This document shows positions 57,330 to 64,000 of a stretch of DNA of 64,000 bases, piece after piece. Below the pieces are notes generated by a model. That model searched no databases. It was not told where the DNA came from and saw nothing but the letters and a program-made list of their open reading frames with translations. Positions within the stretch are counted from its first letter, which is position 1; each line of letters begins with the position of its first letter. The stretch is from Muscardinus avellanarius (taxonomy: Eukaryota > Chordata > Mammalia > Rodentia > Gliridae): the NCBI GenBank assembly GCA_963383645.1, contig OY726571.1, forward strand, positions 20,325,599 through 20,389,598. The letters are read 5' to 3'. The translations under genes were made by a program, and so were the position numbers.

Positions 57330-57650
57330 TCAGGCCAATACAATAATAGTACGAATTACTCAGCTAAAGAGAAAGCCTCCAGGAGCTGCAGAGTGCTTGC
57401 TGAGTAATAATGATTAAATGCTTCTATGCAAAGCCACAAATCACAATAATGAATCAGATGAAAACCTCCAATAAGAAACTCTAGTGCTCCAGCTGGCCTT
57501 CAGCACTCAGCCATACTACAATGCAAAATGATGAGACTCTGAAAAGCACGCTGGCAGCTCCTGCATACACATTCCCAACTTAACTCCTTGTTGTGACAAG
57601 CACATCAGAAAGAGAAACTGACAAATCGAAAGCACATCATCTCCTTTTTA
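57330..57650. other. Unique block, candidate conserved non-coding element
   Basis: A repeat-free stretch with more balanced composition than the flanks and closely spaced factor-like words: GAGTAATAATGATTAAATGC (homeodomain-type core), AAAGCCTCCAGGAGCTGCAG, TCCAGCTGGCC (E-box-like CAGCTG). No frame or splice sites. Enhancer function is a guess from appearance only. Confidence 0.25.
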
Positions 57651-57815
57651 AACAGTCAAAAAATAGAAACTCATTTAAAAAGGGGGGGGATTTTTCACAT
57701 TGATAATTCTGAAGATAATAAAATTATTAAAAGTTCTATAACCCTGTGCCAACATGTTGGCATCCTACTTACTGCATACTCAATTTTTTCCCAGTTACAT
57801 TTCAATTTCAAAGGT

Positions 57816-57828
57816 TATTTATTTATAT

Positions 57829-57875
<47 letters not shown>

Positions 57876-58083
57876 TATTTTTTGTGGTTCTGGAGATTGA
57901 ACCCTGGGGCATTCTACCTCCAAGCTATAACCCCTGCCCTATTTTTTATTCTTTGTTTTGAAACAGGGTCTCACTAAGTTGCAGAGGGCCTCACTAAGTT
58001 GCTGAGGCTGGCTGCAAATCTAGATTCTCCTGTCTCAACCTCCCAAGTACTAGGATGACAAGTTTGAGCCCCCAGGCCAAGCT
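57816..58083 (-). mobile_element. Older B1-dID-type SINE with (TTTA)n tail
   Basis: About fifteen TTTA units, then TGTGGTTCTGGAGATTGAACC, CTCCAAGCTATAACCCCTGCCC, CTCAACCTCCCAAGTACTAGG. Confidence 0.82.
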
Positions 58084-58174
58084 CGGTGTTTATTTTCAGA
58101 GAAGCATATGTGGGCGTCTATTACTTTACATTATGATAGAACTAATTACACTGCAGTTTAGTCACATATGAAAC

Positions 58175-58402
58175 TACACAAAATACTTTATTTTTATTAT
58201 TATTATTTTTTTGGTGGTACTGGGGTTCCTGGAAGCCCTTCTACCTCCGGGCTACACTCCCAGACCTATTTTATATTTTTGAAACAGGGTCTCTTACGCC
58301 AGTGCGGCTGGCTTCGAACCTGCACAATCCTCCTGTCTCTGCCTCCCAAGCGCAGGGATTACAAGCGTGCGCCACCATGCCCGGCTTACACAAAATGCTT
58401 TA
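58175..58402 (-). mobile_element. Young hairpin-type SINE with 16-bp duplication
   Basis: TACACAAAATACTTTA (58175-58190) and TACACAAAATGCTTTA (58387-58402) differ at one base. The element has an (ATT)n tail, GGTGGTACTGGGGTTCCTGG, TACGCCAGTGCGGCTGGCTT and CCACCATGCCCGGC. Confidence 0.92.
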
Positions 58403-58849
58403 AATACGACTTATTATATATTTATAACATATAATATGTTGCGTATCATATATTACATATTTATATATATATAATAGTTTAAGGTCTATAAAATACATGT
58501 ATGGCATACTAATAACTGAATCAAATTATACTAAGAAAATTTAATATTTTGAGTAAATTCTGCCTGAAAAAGTATGCTTTTCTTATTTTTAACTACAAAT
58601 AATGGTTTAGCTATCTTTAGGTACACATGCCATTATTTCCATGATGAATAGGCATAATTATTAAGTGTCCGAATTATACCCAATATCACTACAGTGTAGA
58701 GCAAAGTATTTTTAATTAGGAGGGACACCTCTTAGCTAAGCAGAAAATAATTATTTGCTTAATTATGGTTTGTTTTCACTGGAACAAGATGTAGTTTCTC
58801 AACTACATTCTTAACCATTATTAAATAATGTAATAAAATGAAACATTAT

Positions 58850-59070
58850 TAGTATGCTACATATGGGGAAATCTTTGTTCACTCTTCCTAGATTAAATTT
58901 CATGCAAAATAAATTTGCCCTGAGTAAACTATTATGAGATAAAGTGAGTGGTTTGATCACTGATTAATCTAATTACCATTAAAAAGCATGGATTCAAGAG
59001 TGGAAGAAGGATAACTTTAATGAAAATGCAAATTATTTTAAAATTTGAAGGTAAACAACTTTTATCAAGG
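58850..59070. other. Unique AT-rich block with homeodomain/POU-like words
   Basis: CACTGATTAATCTAATTACC (58959-58978) packs two TAAT cores and a GGATTA-like word; AAAATGCAAATTATTT near 59023 contains the octamer ATGCAAAT. Such words are common by chance in AT-rich DNA, so this is weak. Confidence 0.2.
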
Positions 59071-59583
59071 CAAATTATGATGTGTGCCTGTGGAATGCAT
59101 AAAATACACAGTCTGTAGAAAGCTCTAATTACAGAAAAATGACTGTAGCAAAGAAATGTACCTGCTGAACAAACAGTGATTATTTATATATCCAAATTTA
59201 GCTAAGCTTTATATAATAAACTATTGCCTAAAAAGTATTCCTGGATTAAATAAAATAACTAAAATGTAATATCAATACTTATCAATCCATCAACTTATCT
59301 TCTTCAGGATAATTAGGAAAAGACATTTTAAAGAATCCCATCAAATCCCTACCAATCCTTTAAAAATGCTTAAAACAGGGAAGGTGATTGTGAAAAGTAC
59401 AATATTATTCATATATAAATCATATAAAACCTACTGATACCAGTAATTAAGTATTCATCAATTTCTACTTTTTAATTACAAAATTTTTGCATGTATACTA
59501 AGATTATGAAATTTAGAGTTTGGTGTGGGCACAAAACTGAGTTGTATTTCTAACTTTTAAAAATTAATAGTATGAAAACAACA

Positions 59584-59796
59584 TAGCCATGTTGTGGTGT
59601 CCTATGCTTGTAATCCCAGTACATGGAAGACCGAGACAGGAAGATTGCAGGTTCACAGCCAGCCTCAACTACTTAGTGAGACCCTCTACAACATAGTGAG
59701 ACTCTGTTTCAAAATAAAGAATAAAAAATAGGGCTGGAGGTGTAGCTCAGTGGTAGTATTCCTCTAGGTCTAACCCCCAATACTGTAAAAAAAATA
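59584..59796 (+). mobile_element. Older B1-dID-type SINE
   Basis: ATAGCCATGTTGTGGTGTCC, TGGAGGTGTAGCTCAGTGGT (intact ID A-box-like segment), CCCCCAATACTG. Confidence 0.8.
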
Positions 59797-60113
59797 ATAA
59801 TAATTAGATTTTGCAAATATAGTTTGCAAAATATGTAATATATAAAATTCATCAGCAATCCAAGAGCCCATATATTTGGATATTATAGATTTAGTATTAA
59901 TTAAAATGTTTACAAACTAATCTTTATAACTACTATCTGTAATACCTAATAATAGTCCATATGTATATACCATTATTTTTCTTTGCAACCATACATCTTT
60001 AATAATATGGGCAGAATGTGTGTATAGGCATACAATCATTGTCTCTTTTTTCTCTACCAAGCTTTCTTGAATGCTTACCACAATAAAACTGTTGTCCAGT
60101 TTACAAATGATTT

Positions 60114-60182
60114 TCATATTACTGAAAGATAAATAGTAATTTTACTAAATTTCCATATTACTAAAAGCCAAATAGTAATTTC
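60114..60182. repeat. Local direct repeat, 38-bp period
   Basis: TCATATTACTGAAAGATAAA plus TAGTAATTTT at 60114, repeated with four changes at 60152. Confidence 0.65.
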
Positions 60183-60285
60183 TCAGTCCTCAAATTGATC
60201 TTTCAGTAGTACTGGGTACAGTTCAATACTTCATACTCATTGACACACATTCTCACTTGTCTTCCATTACCCCTATTATCTATCA

Positions 60286-60480
60286 TTATGGTTTGGATAT
60301 GAGTCCCAAAGACTCATACACTGAAGGGTTGATCCCCAGTGCCACAACGTTGAAAGGTGGTGGTTTGGCGATGTGATTGGATCTTGAAGGTGTTGACCTT
60401 CAAACACTCATTCCTGCATCCAACCTTAGAACATGATATTCAGATTTGAATGGAGATACACACCTGAGTTAACATTTTAT
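60286..60480 (+). mobile_element. LTR fragment of MaLR type (tentative)
   Basis: TATGGTTTGGATATGAGTCCC, GAAGGGTTGATCCCCAGTGC, ACGTTGAAAGGTGGTGGTTT and GGCGATGTGATTGGATCTTG follow the order of the 5' region of mammalian apparent LTR retrotransposon (MST/MLT-like) LTRs. No internal region or second LTR seen. Confidence 0.5.
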
Positions 60481-60897
60481 TGCTTTTAGGCAATTTCTCA
60501 ATTTAACCATCATTGGCTATCCTAAATGCTTGCAACATCTCCCTTCACTTTGCCAACTACTCCATCCTCTTCTTTTTATTTTACTTTTTTTTTGTAAAAT
60601 TAAGTTTCTTTATCTTTAGTGGCTGAAAAAACACATCACAAAGAGTTTCTCAATTATTATTTATGGGATAAATGATTAGATTGATACTATTATTTTAAGT
60701 TTTAAGAACTCAGTCTAGCTATTAAATTGTAAAAGTTTTCATCACTTATTTTGCATCCCTATACCTGCAATTTTTTGGAAGGTAACATTTACTAAAGACT
60801 TTACAGATAATGTATATGAATTATCTAGTTTTATTTCTTTCATGACATTTAATTCTTATAACATTCACATTATCCTATTATTAAAATTTGGCTTTTT

Positions 60898-61108
60898 TTT
60901 TCTTTTTGCTGTACTGAGGATGGAACCCAGGGGCATTCGACCTCCAAGCTATACCCCCAGGCCTATTTTTTATTCTTTATTTTGAAACAGGGTCTCACTG
61001 AGTTACAAAAGGCCTCACTAAGTAGCTGAGGCTAGCCACAAACCACAATCTTCCTGTCTCAGCCTCCCAAATGCTTGGATTACAAGCATGGGCCACCATG
61101 CCTGGCTC
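60898..61108 (-). mobile_element. SINE of the 'gcattcgacctcc' type
   Basis: GCTGTACTGAGGATGGAACC, GGCATTCGACCTCCAAGC, TCACTAAGTAGCTGAGGCTAG, GGGCCACCATGCCTGGC. Confidence 0.85.
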
Positions 61109-61427
61109 AAAATTGGGTAATTTTTACATAAAAGATACTTAAAATTAGAGATGAAAGAACATACTCATATTTTAAAATATAATGCAAAGCAGAGAAGATA
61201 TTTGAATGGAAGTTTTCTTATTTCAAAATCCAATACAACAAAATATGATATCCAGTGATTCTTCTATATCTTCTTCATACAACTAAATGTAGATTACTTT
61301 CTGTTGTTTTCTTATGCTTTACTCCAAACATTTTGCTTCCTATTAAACTTCTATCTTTTATATTACTAGATTTTTCATCTATAGGAGTGTGTTAAGTTAG
61401 TAAATGTATATAATTGATAAGTTTATT

Positions 61428-61662
61428 AACTTATTTTATTTACTTATTTTTACGGGTCTGTGGATGGAACCCAGAGGCATTCGACCTCCAAGCTACATGC
61501 CCTGCCCAATTTTTTTATTCTTTATTTTGAAATAGGGTCTCACTGAGTTGCAGAGGGCCTCACTAAGTAGCTGAGGCTGTCCGCGAACTGCGATCCTCTG
61601 GTCTCAGTCTCCCAAATGCTGGGATTACAAGTGTGCACCACCACGCCCGGCAACTTATTTTA
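61428..61662 (-). mobile_element. SINE of the 'gcgggtctggggatgg' type with 11-bp duplication
   Basis: AACTTATTTTA at 61428-61438 and 61652-61662. The insert has TACGGGTCTGTGGATGGAACC, GAGGCTGTCCGCGAACTGCG and CCACCACGCCCGGC. Confidence 0.88.
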
Positions 61663-62640
61663 AATTATATTTAATCTTTTATGAGAATTTAAGTCGAATG
61701 ACGGATACCAAAAATGTAGTTACTAAGCAGAAAAGAGAATACTATTTGCAAAAGATCAAATCATATCATCTATGATAGAATATCAGTTCTCTCATGACAT
61801 TTTTAAAAATGACTATCATTTTAGAAATGATAAAAACCCTAGTGACATTTTTGTCTATTGCTTTCATAGTTATGTATAATATGAAATGTTAATGAATACT
61901 CACGTTTTCAAATGTAAAATATGTATTTTCAGTGATTTTTAGAGGGTTTGTTATCAGACAAGTTTGAATGAATACAGCAAGACATATAAAACTAATGCTT
62001 CTTAAGTTGTTGTTCCATTGATAAGGTAGCCAGATTCTGATAGTTGCTGACTTTTCCTCTGGAAATTCTCCATTAGTTGGGAAGGCTGCCAAACTCTCTT
62101 CTTTTGAGAAGAATGTAAAACAGATTTGAATCAGCATAACATTACATCCATTTTCTCTCTCTTGGCAAAACTGCAAATGCATTTACACAAAGATTTTAGA
62201 TTTCCATTAGTAACAAAAGCTTTGACTCAAGTCTAGCCATGACTCAAAGTCATTGCTATGGAGCTGCTTAAAATTCTACATTGACTCTTTTGAAACAAAG
62301 GACAAATCTTCAGTTATAGAGGAAGCGGATATTGATCCAGGGTTTCAGATTTAGTCTACCATCAAGTATATCATCAGACATTCTTAACTAATGCCGGGCC
62401 AAGAACCACATTCATAATATTAGGAGTGATCACATATCACAAGTAAAGATAGCTGAGCTCTTAGACTCTCAAAGTATTGCTTCTCTTTCTACTTCTTTTT
62501 TATCTTATCTTTTTGATGTTCACTGGAAAGATTCCTGGAACTTATATCTCAACCCAAAAGGCCTAAGATTGAGCCTGGGAAAGTGAGAGCAGAGATTCAG
62601 TCCAATATGGGGAAGATGATAATGAGCAGCTACCAAAGCA
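61663..62640. other. Unique intronic DNA
   Basis: A 97-codon minus-strand frame (61889-62182) has no recognisable motif and no strong splice sites. I regard it as chance. Confidence 0.4.
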
Positions 62641-62663
62641 AGATTTTACAACTGAGTTCATCA

Positions 62664-62764
62664 GAGAGAGAGAGAGAGAAAGAGAGAGAGAGGGGGGTGG
62701 GGGGAGAGGGGGAGAGGGAGAGGGAGAGGGAGAGGGAGAGGGAGAGGGAGAGGGAGAGGGAGAA
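62664..62764. repeat. (GA/GGGA)n purine tract
   Basis: AGAGAGAGAGAGAGAAAGAG, then at least ten GGGAGA units on the plus strand. Confidence 0.9.
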
Positions 62765-63304
62765 GAACTGAAACCACACTTAGTATTGGGAATAGCTCAA
62801 TGCCTCAGTTATTAGAAAAAAATTGTAAACTCAGAGTTGAATAAACAAACATAGAAAAATTTAGAGCCCCTTGTACTCTAATACAGACCAGTGCTGGGCT
62901 AGAATTCCCAATACTTTCAAGCCAAAAGGGAGAAGACTGACATTGACTGCACACCTTCCTGTGCTTGAGTTCAGTGTGATGCACTGTGTACAAAGTATCA
63001 CATGCTTCAAAAATTTAAAACAGTAATAAGTCATACAACTTAGCTGTAAGGAAGACTGTAAAGTAGAAAAAATGAGGACAGCTCTGTTTACTAAGAATGA
63101 TCTCACAGTATCTTATTGAGTAAATATATACAATATATATGCACACAAAGTGAAGGTAATGTGGCATTAAAAGCAAAAGAAAAATAATAAACTGTACCTT
63201 TTGTATATGAGTTAAATCTTTCTAGAAATATTTAACAGATATAATAAGAACAATCATAATTATTCGGGTTTTAACATACTAAGAACTATGATAACTTATG
63301 CTGC

Positions 63305-63306
63305 AT

Positions 63307-63357
<51 letters not shown>

Positions 63358-63563
63358 TTTGTGGTACTCGGGGTAGAACCCAGAGGCTTTCTACCTCCAG
63401 GCTATACTCCCAGACCCATTTTATATTTTATTTGCAAACAGGGTCTCACTAAATTGCTTAGAGCCTCACTAAGTAGCTGAGGCTCGCTTCGAACCTGTGC
63501 GATACTCCTGTCTCAGTCTCCCAAGTGCGGGGATTACAAGCGTGTGCCACCACGCCCGGCTAT
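63305..63563 (-). mobile_element. SINE intermediate form with (TTTA)n tail
   Basis: About fourteen TTTA units, then TGTGGTACTCGGGGTAGAACC, TTCTACCTCCAGGCTATACTCC, CTAAGTAGCTGAGGCTCGCTT and CCACCACGCCCGGC. It shares 'ctcccagacc' with the young form but keeps the long left half. Confidence 0.88.
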
Positions 63564-64000
63564 ACTGCTTTTAGAAAATAGAAGATGTTAGGGAAAAAAA
63601 TGGCCTTTTCACAATTTAACATCTGCATGTTCTCATGCATTTTGCATGTATTTTCCCTTTTATATCTGGCAAGACTGAAAAGGTTTTCATCTTTCTACCA
63701 CAGAATAGCCTTCCCCCACACACATTTGAAGCATTTCTCACTTATCATCTCAAAGACTTTGATTCTCTTTCTGCCAGTATAAACCATTTTGCTTTACTAA
63801 ACTCCTAATCAATATCTAGCAACCGGTGATAGTAAAATGCAGCTCTAAAATTAAACAAAATAGAAAAGTTTAAAAGCCCCTTCATCTTTAGTAGGCTGTC
63901 CCATTGTTTCCTCCCTGGGACATGATTTCTAAATTCCTATCTTCCCTTAACTCTTTCATTTATTCTGCTGTTTAAATAACAATCCAAAATTTTTACATTT
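63564..64000. other. Unique intronic DNA to the window edge
   Basis: No feature supported. Confidence 0.4.

Larger units (their letters stand above)
15045..64000 (-). other. SPOCK3: SPOCK3 intron upstream of the Kazal exon (partial)
   Basis: Inferred from the acceptor at about 15045-15070 (minus strand: pyrimidine-rich stretch then AACAG). It should end in phase 2. I looked for the preceding exon, which should encode the cysteine-rich segment with a KCSRHKVC-like motif, and did not see it, so the intron is probably at least 49 kb. This fits a gene known to have very long introns in other mammals. Confidence 0.7.

Noticed and set aside
60286..60480. Intact endogenous retrovirus
   Set aside because: Only a partial LTR-like block is visible; no internal genes, primer-binding site or second LTR were found.
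61889..62182. 97-codon minus-strand frame considered as another SPOCK3 exon
   Set aside because: It lacks the expected cysteine patterns or acidic tail of testicans and convincing splice sites.

Overview
This is nuclear DNA from a mammal, almost certainly a rodent of the squirrel/dormouse side of the order. It is AT-rich, has no compact genes, and is full of short dimeric SINEs whose left half is a 7SL-derived B1 unit and whose right half is a tRNA/ID-like unit (the B1-dID layout known from squirrel-related rodents and dormice). Two monomeric ID elements and many decayed L1 pieces support the same placement. The species cannot be fixed from the sequence alone.

Only one convincing protein-coding segment is visible: a 124-nt exon on the minus strand (14921-15044) with a textbook acceptor and donor and an open frame. 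It encodes the start of the Kazal-like domain of testican-3 (SPOCK3), a secreted brain proteoglycan. The rest of the window is best read as parts of two very large introns: the upstream intron at 15045-64000 and the downstream intron at 1-14920. I could not find a second SPOCK3 exon by eye. The open frames elsewhere are mostly accidental reads through SINEs, L1 remnants and simple repeats.

By region: 1-15 kb holds a compact retroposon complex (1.3-2.2 kb: an inverted L1 with a SINE in its tail, bracketed by one 13-bp duplication), scattered SINEs, a SINE nested in a SINE (13.3-13.8 kb) and the exon. 15-20 kb holds purine-rich simple repeat, a 26-bp minisatellite with higher-order structure (17.1-17.3 kb) and a minus-strand L1 3' part. 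20-35 kb is mostly unique AT-rich intron with SINEs. 35.3-37.7 kb is an L1 with a 5' inversion followed by a second L1 piece. 40-46 kb holds old interspersed repeats and a 37-nt 5' half of a tRNA-Glu gene flanked by a 15-bp direct repeat. 46-64 kb holds another nested SINE pair, a fragment of an L1 covering ORF1 and the ORF2 endonuclease, several SINEs and two unique blocks that could be conserved regulatory DNA.

The observations most worth following are the tRNA-half retrocopy without a poly(A) tail, a young SINE subfamily in which the 7SL half has been shortened and given a GC-rich palindrome while the ID-half B box has decayed, and the two SINE-in-SINE insertions in which the two subfamilies invade each other reciprocally. 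All repeat-family names rest on recalled consensus motifs, not on a search.
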